NCBI GenBank assembly: GCA_041305085.1
Contig: JBFYMA010000022.1
Location: forward strand, 3,814-67,813
Source: SURF-58 sp041305085
Lineage (GTDB): Archaea > Nanobdellota > Nanobdellia > Woesearchaeales > UBA9642
Length of the DNA stretch: 64,000 nt
Direction: 5' to 3'
Part shown: piece after piece, positions 42,908 through 50,439 of the stretch
Position numbering within the stretch: position 1 is the first letter of the stretch
Layout of the letters: the number at the start of each line of letters is the position of its first letter
Made by a program: the position numbers and the translations under genes
Notes under the pieces: model-generated
The model's database searches: none
Told to the model about the DNA's origin: nothing
The model's input: the letters and a program-made list of their open reading frames with translations, nothing else

Positions 42908-43861
42908 ATGTATGCTTTTGAGCTTTCCAAGAAAAACATGCAATTATCTGAGTCTGAAGTGCTAGAACTTTTAGGAATAAAACAAAAGCCTAAGCTTATT
43001 GAAAACTTTCTTTTTGCAGAAAAAATTGGCGGAAAAATAATTGAAAAAGCCAGCAGGCTTGCGTTTACGCGAAAAGTTTTCAAGCTGCTGTTTGATGGAA
43101 GCAAAAAAGACCTTGAAAAGCTTATGAAAAACTTTTCCTGGAAAAAAATTTACAGGTCAAGCTTTGCGCTCAGGGTTTACAACAGTCCAGAATGGCAGGA
43201 AAAGGATCTTGCAGGATTTATATGGAGGGCTGTAAAAAACCCAAAAGTTGTTCTTGAAGACCCATTCACAATGATTGCGGTAGTTTTTTTTGGAAAAAGA
43301 TTTTTTTGCTTTCAGGAGCTATGGAAAAATTCTCAGAATTTTGAGGCAAGAAAGCCCCAGAACAGGCCAGAGCAGCACCCATCCTCTCTTGATCCAAGGC
43401 TTGCAAGAGCAATGGTGAATCTTGCATCATCATCAAACATTATCGACCCTTTTTGCGGAGCTGGAGGAATATTGATAGAGTCTGCGCTTATGGGGCTTAA
43501 GACAAAGGGAAGCGATTTTGACAGGGTCATGATAAACAGGGCAAAGCTGAACATGGCCCATTTTGGCATAAAGGATGTTAAGCTGGAGCAGAAGGATGCG
43601 CTGGCTGCAAGAATTGGCAAAAGCTTTGCAATTGTCACAGACTTTCCCTATGGCAAGAATACAAAGGTTTCTGATGCAGGATCCCTTTTGAAAAGATTTC
43701 TTGAAAAAGCAAAAAAGCAGGGAGTAAACAAAATTGTTATAGGGCTGAATAACAGCATGCCGTATAATAGGATAATAAAAAATGCAGGATGGAAGACTAG
43801 GAAAGAGTTTTCAATATACATCCACAAAAGCCTTACGAAGAGGATTGTTGTGCTTGAATGA
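42908..43861 (+). CDS. Trm-G10/Trm11-like tRNA methyltransferase
   Basis: 317 residues. The N-terminal half (1-160) resembles the THUMP region of tRNA guanosine-10 N2-methyltransferases; the catalytic half has FEARKPQNRPEQHPSSLDP and RLARAMVNLA, then motif I IIDPFCGAGGILIESALMG for S-adenosylmethionine, GSDFDRVMINRAKLNM, and the catalytic IVTDFPYGKNTKV, where the usual [ND]PPY is FPY preceded by Asp. It should methylate G10 or nearby G of tRNA. The ATG at 42908 follows a 118-bp divergent gap with the PurF-like gene. Confidence 0.85.
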   Translation: MYAFELSKKNMQLSESEVLELLGIKQKPKLIENFLFAEKIGGKIIEKASRLAFTRKVFKLLFDGSKKDLEKLMKNFSWKKIYRSSFALRVYNSPEWQEKDLAGFIWRAVKNPKVVLEDPFTMIAVVFFGKRFFCFQELWKNSQNFEARKPQNRPEQHPSSLDPRLARAMVNLASSSNIIDPFCGAGGILIESALMGLKTKGSDFDRVMINRAKLNMAHFGIKDVKLEQKDALAARIGKSFAIVTDFPYGKNTKVSDAGSLLKRFLEKAKKQGVNKIVIGLNNSMPYNRIIKNAGWKTRKEFSIYIHKSLTKRIVVLE

Positions 43862-43880
43862 GGAATTTGAGCTTTTTGTT

Positions 43881-43935
43881 ATTGAAAATTTCGCAGGGAT
43901 TTAATACCCCTCACTTTAGTGCGAAATTCTTCAAT
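43881..43935. repeat. Dispersed intergenic repeat, copy 5a
   Basis: ATTGAAAATTTCGCA at the left pairs with TGCGAAATTCTTCAAT at the right (one-base bulge), enclosing a GGGATTTAATACCCC hairpin: a complete small inverted-repeat unit 20 bp after the methyltransferase stop codon. Confidence 0.75.
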
Positions 43936-43936
43936 T

Positions 43937-44070
43937 CCAAAAATGTGCCTTACAAGATTGCGAGCATGTAATATTCCAGAGGGATGCCAGCAATCCTTGA
44001 TTGCTCTGCACCCCTGCATTTAGGCAGGGTATAGGGTGAGCTATTAAGTCATAAGGCACATTTTTGTTAT
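43937..44070. repeat. Dispersed intergenic repeat, copy 5b
   Basis: CAAAAATGTGCCTTA at the left and TAAGGCACATTTTTG at the right form a perfect 15-bp inverted repeat. Between them are the hairpins CAGCAATCCTTGATTGCTCTG and CCCTGCATTTAGGCAGGG. This is the best-preserved unit of the family. It ends at, and slightly overlaps, a copy of the second repeat family. Confidence 0.8.
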
Positions 44071-44202
44071 CATGATAACACAACTGCGCACTGTGGTGCA
44101 CAGCCTAGACTCGCCAAAGGAGGGCAATAGCCAGGCAGAGCCGGGTTTTTCCTGAGCAGAGCTCAGTAATCTTCTGGCAGGTGCCAGCAATATCATCATG
44201 AT
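44069..44202. repeat. Second repeat family (134 bp), copy 2 (reversed)
   Basis: Bounded by ATCATGAT at both ends (a palindromic 8-mer). Its reverse complement matches 38017-38151 along most of its length, including CTGAGCTCTGCTCAG and GGCTATTGCC...TAGGC. With the two copies before it, the whole gap from 43862 to 44254 is built from repeats. Confidence 0.65.
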
Positions 44203-44254
44203 TAAGCATTATTCTGCTTTATACAAAAAATAAAAATAGTTGACTCTTACTTCT

Positions 44255-44749
44255 TCACTTCTTTATGCTCTTATATACCCTCTCCAGCTCTTTATCGTCT
44301 GCAATAATGTTGTTCATGGCCTCTATTATGACATTCACATCGGTTATCATGTCCTTAAGAAGGCCTGCCTCCAGCTCCTGAATTGTGGGCCTGTCCTCAA
44401 GCATGCCTATGAGCTCGTTCAAGTTTTTCTTTATCTTCCAGATCTGCTGGTTCTTGTCGTTCAAAAAGCCGCCGTCGTTGAGCCTGATGAAATCTTTTTT
44501 CTGAGCCTCCTCGTTTGTGATGTCAACTATGTCTGAAGAGACTATCTCAACTTCCCTGTGGAGCTTGAGAAACATGTTTCTGAGATCTTCAAGATCTTTT
44601 TCCCTGTCTCCAGGCTTCCCGTCTTCAAGTATTCCTTTTAGCTCCAGAATCTTTTTTTCAGAGTCCAGAATGAGCCTGCAAATCTGCTTGTTTATGCTTT
44701 TGTCCTTTATCTCTATATTAAGAACATTGCTTTTTTTTGAAAAAACCAT
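44255..44749 (-). CDS. Coiled-coil hypothetical protein
   Basis: 164 residues. N-terminal MVFSKKSNVLNIEIKDKSIN, then heptad-rich helices (LDSEKKILELKGILED; LEDLRNMFLKLHREVEIVSS) and a second helical stretch near the C-terminus (KDMITDVNVIIEAMNNIIAD). No membrane segment or recognised motif. Upstream there is AGAGAGGTG as a ribosome site, seven bases before the ATG, and a TATTTAAATA box at about 44783-44793. Divergent from the exported PPIase gene. Function unknown. Confidence 0.75.
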   Translation of the reverse strand: MVFSKKSNVLNIEIKDKSINKQICRLILDSEKKILELKGILEDGKPGDREKDLEDLRNMFLKLHREVEIVSSDIVDITNEEAQKKDFIRLNDGGFLNDKNQQIWKIKKNLNELIGMLEDRPTIQELEAGLLKDMITDVNVIIEAMNNIIADDKELERVYKSIKK

Positions 44750-44813
44750 GATTACACCTCTCTGCTTTTAAGCCAGAAGTCATATTTAAATATTTTTATA
44801 CTGCCAAAACAAA

Positions 44814-44825
44814 ATATTTATATAT
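44814..44825 (+). promoter_or_regulatory. TATA box for the exported PPIase gene
   Basis: ATATTTATATAT lies about 60-70 bp before the likely TTG start at 44886. A second AT-rich box for the divergent gene lies at about 44783-44793 (minus strand). Confidence 0.4.
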
Positions 44826-44885
44826 CTTCTTGTTTTTGTCTACTCAGAAGGGGTGAGAATTGATTATTTGTAAAAGGTGATAATT

Positions 44886-46691
44886 TTGGAAACAGACAAA
44901 AAAGAAAACTATGAAGAAAACGATAACATTTACAAGAACGATCTGGACTTTAATGAAGAAGACTATGAAGTTGATGCAGAAACAATAGAAATAAACGACG
45001 ATGCTGACTCTCCTGCACAAAAAAAGCAGGAAGAGTCTTCCGCCAATGCAAAAAAAGCTGCAATACAGAGAGATGATGATAATGAAGAAAAAGACAAGCC
45101 AGTTGCTTCTTCCAGGCCTATGAAAAAGGTTTCAAAGCCTATAAAGCCTGTAGTAACAAGAAAAGCAAAGAAAATTACAAAAAAAACCAATTCAAAGCCT
45201 TCAAAAAGCCCAAAAAAGCCAAGCAATTCAAATGGTGAAACAGCAGTATGGCCTTGGATTGTGCTTATCATAGTAATAGTGACTGCAGCTGCAGTTCTTA
45301 TCTGGAGCATTGTTACACATCCACCGCAGCAGCAGACAGCTGGCAATAATACAGTTGTTGCCACAGTGAACGGCGAGCAGATAACCCTGGGAGAAATTAA
45401 TGCCAGATATGACTCTCTGAACCCATTTTACAAGAGCGTAATAACAAAGGAACTGCTTTTAAACCAGTCTATAGATGAGTTGCTGCTGCTTCAGGAAGCA
45501 GAAAAAGAAGGTTTAACAGCAACAGATCAGGAAGTTGAAGACCTTATAAATTCGATACTTGAGGAAAGCAACATGTCCTATGATGATTTTGTTTCAAGGC
45601 TTGCATCGCAGGGAATATCCATTGATTATGTAAGGAGTGTATACAAGAATCAGATGATTATAGATAAAGTCCTTAACCAGACGGTATTTAAAGGTATTGA
45701 GGTGTCAGAGCAGGAAATTGAGAATTACTATGAGGAAAACAAGGACCTGTTCACAGGCACGCCTGACCAGGCAAAGGTAAGGCATATACTGGTTGCCATA
45801 GACAACTACACAACTCTTGAACTGGCCTCTGAAAAGATAAATGAGGCAAAAAACAAGTACTTGTCTGAAGAAGAGGACTTCTGCAGCCTTGTGGCAGAGT
45901 ATTCTGATGACGCAGGAAGCATTGCCTCATGCGGAGAATACACTTTTCCAAGGGGTCAGATGGTGCCTGAGTTTGAAAATGCAGCGTTTGAGCTGGAGCC
46001 AAACCAGACAGAGATAGTGCAGTCTGTCTACGGCTATCACTTTATAGAAAAACTTGAGGATATTCCAGGAACCGTTGCATCGTTTGAGTCCTTGAGGGAC
46101 CAGATAGAACAGACACTGCTGTACCAGAAGCAGGAAGAATCATATATGAGCTACATAAAAACACTGAGGGATTCTTCAGCCATAACTGCCAACTATGATG
46201 CTCTGGAAGCTGAGGCTATGGAAGAGCAGGCAGAAACAACAGGAAATGTAGTGACAGAGCCAATAGAGAATGTGATTGGTGAAGACCAGGAAACCTCAGA
46301 CCAGTCCATGCAGGAAGAAAACTCTGTGCAGCAGGAGCAAACATCTGAACAACAAGAAACAATGAATGAGCAGCAAGAAATACAGGATGAAACACAGAAT
46401 GAAGATTCTTCAATGATAGAAAATACAGAAGAGCTGAGAACCTGCCTTGCAGCTACAGATGCAGTTTTGTATGGTGCATACTGGAAAAAAGAAGTAAAAG
46501 AGCAGAAGGATATGCTTGGAGATGTTTTCGATGTGATAGAATATGTTGAGTGCGATCCAAACTATCCTGACAGCCAGCCTGAAAAGTGCTCAGAGAAAGA
46601 AATAGATGTTTATCCAACATGGATAATAAAAGGGGAAAAATCTGAAGGCAAAAAAACCCTTCAGGAATTGAAAGAATTGGCTCTTTGCTGA
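44886..46691 (+). CDS. Exported parvulin-type PPIase with CxxC-less thioredoxin-like domain
   Basis: About 601 residues. A long acidic then Lys/Ser/Pro-rich cytoplasmic tail (1-120) precedes one membrane helix (WPWIVLIIVIVTAAAVLIWS). Outside the membrane come a SurA-N-like helical domain (about 150-280), a parvulin domain (about 290-395; AKVRHILVAIDNY, EYSDDAGSIASCGEYTF, SVYGYHFIEKLED), a Gln/Glu-rich linker (about 420-520) and a C-terminal thioredoxin-like domain with DAVLYGAYWKKEVKEQKDML, YVECDPN and EIDVYPTWIIKG. The usual active site YGAxWCPHC is replaced by YGAYWKKEV, so no disulfide exchange is expected. The start is probably TTG at 44886, after GGTGA at 44876-44880; a GTG at 44877 lacks a ribosome site. 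Confidence 0.88.
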   Translation: METDKKENYEENDNIYKNDLDFNEEDYEVDAETIEINDDADSPAQKKQEESSANAKKAAIQRDDDNEEKDKPVASSRPMKKVSKPIKPVVTRKAKKITKKTNSKPSKSPKKPSNSNGETAVWPWIVLIIVIVTAAAVLIWSIVTHPPQQQTAGNNTVVATVNGEQITLGEINARYDSLNPFYKSVITKELLLNQSIDELLLLQEAEKEGLTATDQEVEDLINSILEESNMSYDDFVSRLASQGISIDYVRSVYKNQMIIDKVLNQTVFKGIEVSEQEIENYYEENKDLFTGTPDQAKVRHILVAIDNYTTLELASEKINEAKNKYLSEEEDFCSLVAEYSDDAGSIASCGEYTFPRGQMVPEFENAAFELEPNQTEIVQSVYGYHFIEKLEDIPGTVASFESLRDQIEQTLLYQKQEESYMSYIKTLRDSSAITANYDALEAEAMEEQAETTGNVVTEPIENVIGEDQETSDQSMQEENSVQQEQTSEQQETMNEQQEIQDETQNEDSSMIENTEELRTCLAATDAVLYGAYWKKEVKEQKDMLGDVFDVIEYVECDPNYPDSQPEKCSEKEIDVYPTWIIKGEKSEGKKTLQELKELALC

Positions 46692-46698
46692 TTTTTTT

Positions 46699-46802
46699 AT
46701 TGAAAATTTCGACTAAAAGGTGAAATTTATATGGGTTGAATATCACAGAGTGCAGCAACCTCTGCTGCTCTGCACCCCTGCCTTCAGGTCGAAATTTTCA
46801 AT
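46699..46802. repeat. Dispersed intergenic repeat, copy 6a
   Basis: Perfect 15-bp terminal inverted repeats ATTGAAAATTTCGAC (46699-46713) and GTCGAAATTTTCAAT (46788-46802), eight bases after the PPIase stop codon. The interior carries the GTTGAATATCACAGAGTGCAG core and hairpin. Confidence 0.8.
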
Positions 46803-46803
46803 T

Positions 46804-46937
46804 CCAAAAGTGCGCCTGAGAAGATTGTGAGCCAGTAATATCACAGAGTGATGCCAGCAATCTTTGATTGCTCTGCACCGCAACCTTTAGGTCGAGGATA
46901 GGGCGAACCTATCAGTAATCAGGTGCATTTTTGTTAT
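46804..46937. repeat. Dispersed intergenic repeat, copy 6b
   Basis: CCAAAAGTGCGCCTGAGAAG to TCAGGTGCATTTTTGTTAT, inverted ends with a few mismatches. The last bases supply the stop codon of the minus-strand gene at 46934. It matches copy 1 almost base for base in its right half. Confidence 0.8.
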
Positions 46938-47533
46938 TTTTTCTTTCCTTTTTTTACCCTGCTAGTAATTCTGGAAAGCTCGTTAACATTTTCTGTAAAT
47001 GCAGGCAGCACTTTTGAAAACACTTTTTCCATAGCCTTTATCTCACTTCCGACTTCTAGAATGTTTTTGTCGTACTCTCCTATTTTGCCAATCACTGCCT
47101 GGTGAAGCTTGTCAAAGCTGTCCTTTAAATCGTTGAACTTCTGCTCCAGTGAAGTAATTTTGTTTTCTGTCTTGTTCTTCCATTCAATAATCTTGTTTAT
47201 ATCCTTTACAAGCTCGTTCCACTTTTCATCAATTATTGCCTCTATAAGGTCTTCGCTTGATCCAAGATCGTTCATTGTGGGCTGTGGCTGTGGAATGCTC
47301 ATTGGAGCTGGAGAATCCATTCCTGGAAAACCTCCGAATCCTGCTCCCTGGCTGTGGCTGTGCTGTATTGACCCCCCTCCAATATTTTCTGACTGGTCAA
47401 GTGCTCCTATGATATCAGAATAAGTATAGCCATCCCTCTGCAGACTCTCAATTATCTGAGTGTTTGAAAGGCCCTGCGCCTTCATATTTTTTACCTGGTC
47501 AACTGGAGGTTTTTTGTTGCCCAAAAATGCCAT
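46934..47533 (-). CDS. Coiled-coil protein with N-terminal UBA-like helix pair
   Basis: 199 residues. Residues 10-45 (VDQVKNMKAQGLSNTQIIES; QRDGYTYSDIIGALDQ) form a short three-helix, UBA/HTH-like unit. A Gly/Pro/Ser/His-rich linker (50-90) is followed by a coiled coil (EWKNKTENKITSLEQKFNDL) and a basic C-terminus (SRVKKGKKK). I recall similar proteins in other DPANN genomes but know no function. Convergent with the PPIase gene, separated by two dispersed repeats. Confidence 0.75.
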   Translation of the reverse strand: MAFLGNKKPPVDQVKNMKAQGLSNTQIIESLQRDGYTYSDIIGALDQSENIGGGSIQHSHSQGAGFGGFPGMDSPAPMSIPQPQPTMNDLGSSEDLIEAIIDEKWNELVKDINKIIEWKNKTENKITSLEQKFNDLKDSFDKLHQAVIGKIGEYDKNILEVGSEIKAMEKVFSKVLPAFTENVNELSRITSRVKKGKKK

Positions 47534-47571
47534 AATGATTCCTCTTTTTCATCACAGACATAAACAAGCAT

Positions 47572-47580
47572 ATTTATAAA
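47572..47580 (-). promoter_or_regulatory. TATA box for the gene at 47533
   Basis: Minus-strand TTTATAAAT about 40 bp before the ATG at 47533. Confidence 0.4.
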
Positions 47581-47625
47581 TCTTTTTATTATCCCTTTTT
47601 TCTTAAAGAGCAAGAGGTGTTAAAC

Positions 47626-47973
47626 TTGTATCATATAGGAAAAGTGCTGAATGTGCTGAAATCAGGCAAAGAAGTTGTGAGCTGTGATGACTCTGTCCAG
47701 GCAGTTGCAGAAATGTGGGACAAAAACATTCTTACATTCCTGGTCGACCCAAAAATATCTGGGCAGCTAAAAAAAGCAGACTTTGTTCTTGTTGACTACA
47801 AGCCTATTGGTGAAAAGATTCCTGTGCCAAGGCACATTATTGTCAAAATACTCAAAGGAAAGACTGCTGAAGAGGTCTGGAAAGAATACAAAAAGTATTT
47901 TGCAGACAAGCATAAAAAGGCTGCCAACTCCCAGATTCAGCCGCCAACAATGGTGCCCCAGTATCTGGGATGA
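47626..47973 (+). CDS. Hypothetical protein, about 115 residues
   Basis: Starts most likely at a TTG (47626) six bases after a GAGGTG ribosome site; the GTG within that site (47617) would have no site of its own. The protein reads LYHIGKVLNVLKSGKEVVSC, then TFLVDPKISGQLKKADFVLV, IGEKIPVPRHIIVKILKGKT and EEVWKEYKKYFADK, an alpha/beta pattern that looks like a small OB- or RNA-binding fold, but no family is recognised. The C-terminus is Gln/Pro rich (SQIQPPTMVPQYLG). Divergent from the coiled-coil gene. Confidence 0.75.
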   Translation: MYHIGKVLNVLKSGKEVVSCDDSVQAVAEMWDKNILTFLVDPKISGQLKKADFVLVDYKPIGEKIPVPRHIIVKILKGKTAEEVWKEYKKYFADKHKKAANSQIQPPTMVPQYLG

Positions 47974-48039
47974 ATTTTTAATAGAAGTTTTTTCTTGTTT
48001 TTACTTTTTTTGTCTGTCTAACCCCTGTTTAAGAACACA

Positions 48040-48636
48040 CTATCTTTCTGTCAGGAAAACGAGTGCAAGAATTCCGACTATTAAAAGGAATAGAAGTCCA
48101 AGAACTTTTGGATGGAACAGGGTGTTGTAGAGGTTTGTTGTAAAGCTTCCTGTGTCTGTGGATTGGCCCTCGTTGACATCAACGCTGTTATCAGTGCTGA
48201 CATCAGAATTTCCATTATTGTTTGTTGAAGTTGAATTTCCTAATCCCTGCTCAAGCGCGCTCTGGCCGAAGACGCTTCCAAATCCAAACAAAAGAATAAT
48301 TACAGAAATAGTTATCACCCACATCCTGGCTTTGGGAATAGCACCCATAATGCTGCTGTCTTCTGCGCCGAAAACCCTGAAAACAAATATTATGAGGAAA
48401 ACGACAACCACAAGTATTAGGAACCAGGGAACAATAAAATTCACAAACCCCAGTGCAAACTTGCTTGCGAGCACAAGCACTGCTACAGAAACTGCAACCA
48501 TTCCGTTAAGCCCTTTTTTTTCTGCACCAAAAGCCTTTGTTTTTTCCAGCAATGCATAGACAATTATCCAGACCAGTATAAAAGTAAATACTGATCCGAA
48601 AAATGAAAAAAGGCTCAGGTCTAAAAGCGTTGCCAT
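48040..48636 (-). CDS. Membrane protein, third of a paralogous trio
   Basis: 198 residues, about five helices: 12-29 (FGSVFTFILVWIIVYALL), 45-65, 70-90 (VPWFLILVVVVFLIIFVF), 105-125 and 178-195. The segment FTFILVWIIVYALLEKTKAF followed by GAEKKGLNGMVAV matches the same place in the two upstream genes. Between helices four and five there is a Ser/Asn/Thr/Asp-rich loop (TSTNNNGNSDVSTDNS) that would lie outside. Strong GGAGG ribosome site upstream. Function unknown. Confidence 0.8.
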   Translation of the reverse strand: MATLLDLSLFSFFGSVFTFILVWIIVYALLEKTKAFGAEKKGLNGMVAVSVAVLVLASKFALGFVNFIVPWFLILVVVVFLIIFVFRVFGAEDSSIMGAIPKARMWVITISVIILLFGFGSVFGQSALEQGLGNSTSTNNNGNSDVSTDNSVDVNEGQSTDTGSFTTNLYNTLFHPKVLGLLFLLIVGILALVFLTER

Positions 48637-48638
48637 GT

Positions 48639-49241
48639 TCAGTCCCTTTTTCCTCCTTCCTGAAGCATTTTTGTAAGTCCCTTTACCCAGCCTTCGCTGT
48701 CAGCACCCCTGGGCTTGTCCTCTTTGGTAATAAACCATATCACTATGCCGAAAACAAGAATTGTTATTACTGCTGCCTGGGTTGAAGGATCCCTTAAAAA
48801 TCCAAGCCAGCTTGGCAGGCCAGTCCATCCTGCTTGTGTTGCAAAGATATAAATTACTATTATAAAAGCGGCCAGAACAATCCATCCTCCAAATGAGTGC
48901 TTGGAAATGTCCAGCTCTTTGCCAAAAACACCAATAAGCAATAGAACCATTAGTATGGCAACTATTATCAGGGAAATGTTTGGCAAAGCGCCATTTATTA
49001 TCTCAACAATGTCAAACCTTCCATAGCTTCCTGTAACGTGCGGAATTACAACTGCAAGCGCCATCACAAGGGAAACAATAACATTGAAATTCTTTTTTGG
49101 CCTGCCGTCAGGCTCTTTTCCGAGAATTTTTGCCTTTTGCAGCACAGCAAAAACCAGTGTGAATATAAGTATGAACGGGAGTATTACATCTACCAACCCT
49201 ATATTCTCAAGCGACCTAAGCGCGTTTTCAAAAAAGCTCAT
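48639..49241 (-). CDS. Membrane protein, second of a paralogous trio
   Basis: 200 residues, about five helices (for example 17-36 VDVILPFILIFTLVFAVLQ; 85-105 SLIIVAILMVLLLIGVFG; 120-137; 155-172). The LPFILIFTLVFAVLQKAKIL motif followed by GKEPDGRPKKNFNVIVSL is shared with its neighbours. Its ATG at 49241 overlaps the stop codon of the upstream gene by one base, and its stop lies two bases before the next start. Function unknown; a membrane complex is likely. Confidence 0.8.
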   Translation of the reverse strand: MSFFENALRSLENIGLVDVILPFILIFTLVFAVLQKAKILGKEPDGRPKKNFNVIVSLVMALAVVIPHVTGSYGRFDIVEIINGALPNISLIIVAILMVLLLIGVFGKELDISKHSFGGWIVLAAFIIVIYIFATQAGWTGLPSWLGFLRDPSTQAAVITILVFGIVIWFITKEDKPRGADSEGWVKGLTKMLQEGGKRD

Positions 49242-49813
49242 CAACCATCACCCTCTTCTGTTTTTTTATCCTTTGAGGCAGCTCTGTCTCTTGTTACGTA
49301 AAACATAAAACCTACAATCAAAGCTACGAGTATTATTCCTGAAACAACATTGGTGTTCCAGTTGTTCTTCAAAAAGTTGTAAATATTGTCTAGCCAGCCA
49401 AGGCTGTACAGGAATATGAGTATTATTCCTATGAACATAATTACCATGAATACTGTCTTCCAGGGACCTTTGAGATAAAATTCCTTGTCTCCAGAGTGGA
49501 AGCTTCCGACAAGAAGCATGAATCCTATTGACAGGAGCAAAAGCAGGATTATGTAGGAAAGAGTTTCGTTCATGACTTTGACAACTTGGGCGCTTCCAAC
49601 CACGAAAAAAGCAACCACAAAGCTGGTCATGCTGTTGAGGTTTTTCCTTGTAACCATGTTTCCCTTATCATTTTTTTCAAGCCCGTAAATCTTGGTTTTT
49701 TCAAGAATTGCAAATGTGAGTGTGAATGAAAGCAGGAATGGAAGAACTACATCGTATATTCCTATATCATTGAAAAAACCCAGTGTTCCCCTGAATACAG
49801 ATTCCTCTGCCAT
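49241..49813 (-). CDS. Membrane protein, first of a paralogous trio
   Basis: 190 residues, about five helices. FNDIGIYDVVLPFLLSFTLT and FAILEKTKIYGLEKNDKGN mark the trio-specific N-terminus; others are SMTSFVVAFFVVGSAQVV, YIILLLLLSIGFMLLVGSF and TVFMVIMFIGIILIFLYSL, and a last helix (GIILVALIVGFMFYV) before a charged tail. First gene of the operon; a TTTATATATAAA box lies 20-30 bp before its ATG. No named family known to me. Confidence 0.8.
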   Translation of the reverse strand: MAEESVFRGTLGFFNDIGIYDVVLPFLLSFTLTFAILEKTKIYGLEKNDKGNMVTRKNLNSMTSFVVAFFVVGSAQVVKVMNETLSYIILLLLLSIGFMLLVGSFHSGDKEFYLKGPWKTVFMVIMFIGIILIFLYSLGWLDNIYNFLKNNWNTNVVSGIILVALIVGFMFYVTRDRAASKDKKTEEGDG

Positions 49814-49832
49814 AAGCTCAGTATGGAACAGA

Positions 49833-49844
49833 TTTATATATAAA
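49833..49844 (-). promoter_or_regulatory. TATA box for the membrane-protein trio
   Basis: TTTATATATAAA, symmetrical, 20 bp before the ATG at 49813 on the minus strand; the divergent KH gene has its own CTTTAAAAAA box near 49885. Confidence 0.45.
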
Positions 49845-49914
49845 TGTTTTGGTAATTGACACTTATAAGTATCAACTGCAAACCTTTAAAAAAGGCTCCA
49901 AACTCCTTTAAGTT

Positions 49915-50439
49915 ATGGAGTACTCTTTTGACCTCAAAGTGCCAAAGGACAGGATTGCTGTCATTATAGGCAAGGATGGAGAAACAAAGAAGGAGCTTGA
50001 AAAAGACACCAAAGCAATGATAATGGTGGACTCAAAGGAAGGAGATATCCATATAGAGGGAAAGGATCCTCTGCTTGCCTATGTGCTGAGAGAAGTCATA
50101 AAGTCAATAGCCCACGGCTTCAGCCCTGAAATAGCAAGGCTTTTGCTAAAGCAGGACTACATCCTTGAAATAATATCCTTAAAGGATTTTGCAAAGGCAA
50201 ACCACCACAAAAGGCTGAAAGGAAGGATTATTGGGGCAGGTGGAAAGAGCAGGACAACAATTGAGGACCTTACAAACTGCTATGTTTCTGTGTACGGCAA
50301 AAATGTTTCCATAATCGGAGAGGCAGAGACAATAGACGATGCAAAAAGGGCAGTCATTATGCTGCTGAAAGGCTCAACCCATGCAACTGTCTACAAGTTT
50401 TTGGAAAAGCAGAGAAAGCAGAAAGGCACATTTTTCTAG
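49915..50439 (+). CDS. Double-KH RNA-binding protein (Pno1/Dim2-like)
   Basis: 174 residues with two KH domains. The first has VPKDRIAVIIGKDGETKKEL, the second LKGRIIGAGGKSRTTIEDLT; both keep the GxxG loop. This is the archaeal relative of Pno1/Dim2, which binds the 3' end of small-subunit rRNA during ribosome maturation. The segment GFSPEIARLLLKQDYILEII between the domains is also typical. It ends in antiparallel overlap of four bases with the transporter gene. Confidence 0.9.
   Translation: MEYSFDLKVPKDRIAVIIGKDGETKKELEKDTKAMIMVDSKEGDIHIEGKDPLLAYVLREVIKSIAHGFSPEIARLLLKQDYILEIISLKDFAKANHHKRLKGRIIGAGGKSRTTIEDLTNCYVSVYGKNVSIIGEAETIDDAKRAVIMLLKGSTHATVYKFLEKQRKQKGTFF

Noticed and set aside
44860..44880. 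A six-codon TTG mini-frame with a GGGGTGA site in the PPIase leader, possibly a leader peptide.
   Set aside because: Too short to support; likely chance in an AT-rich leader.
20820..46937. The repeated units were considered as a CRISPR array.
   Set aside because: Copies are kilobases apart in different orientations, with no regular spacers and no cas genes in the window.
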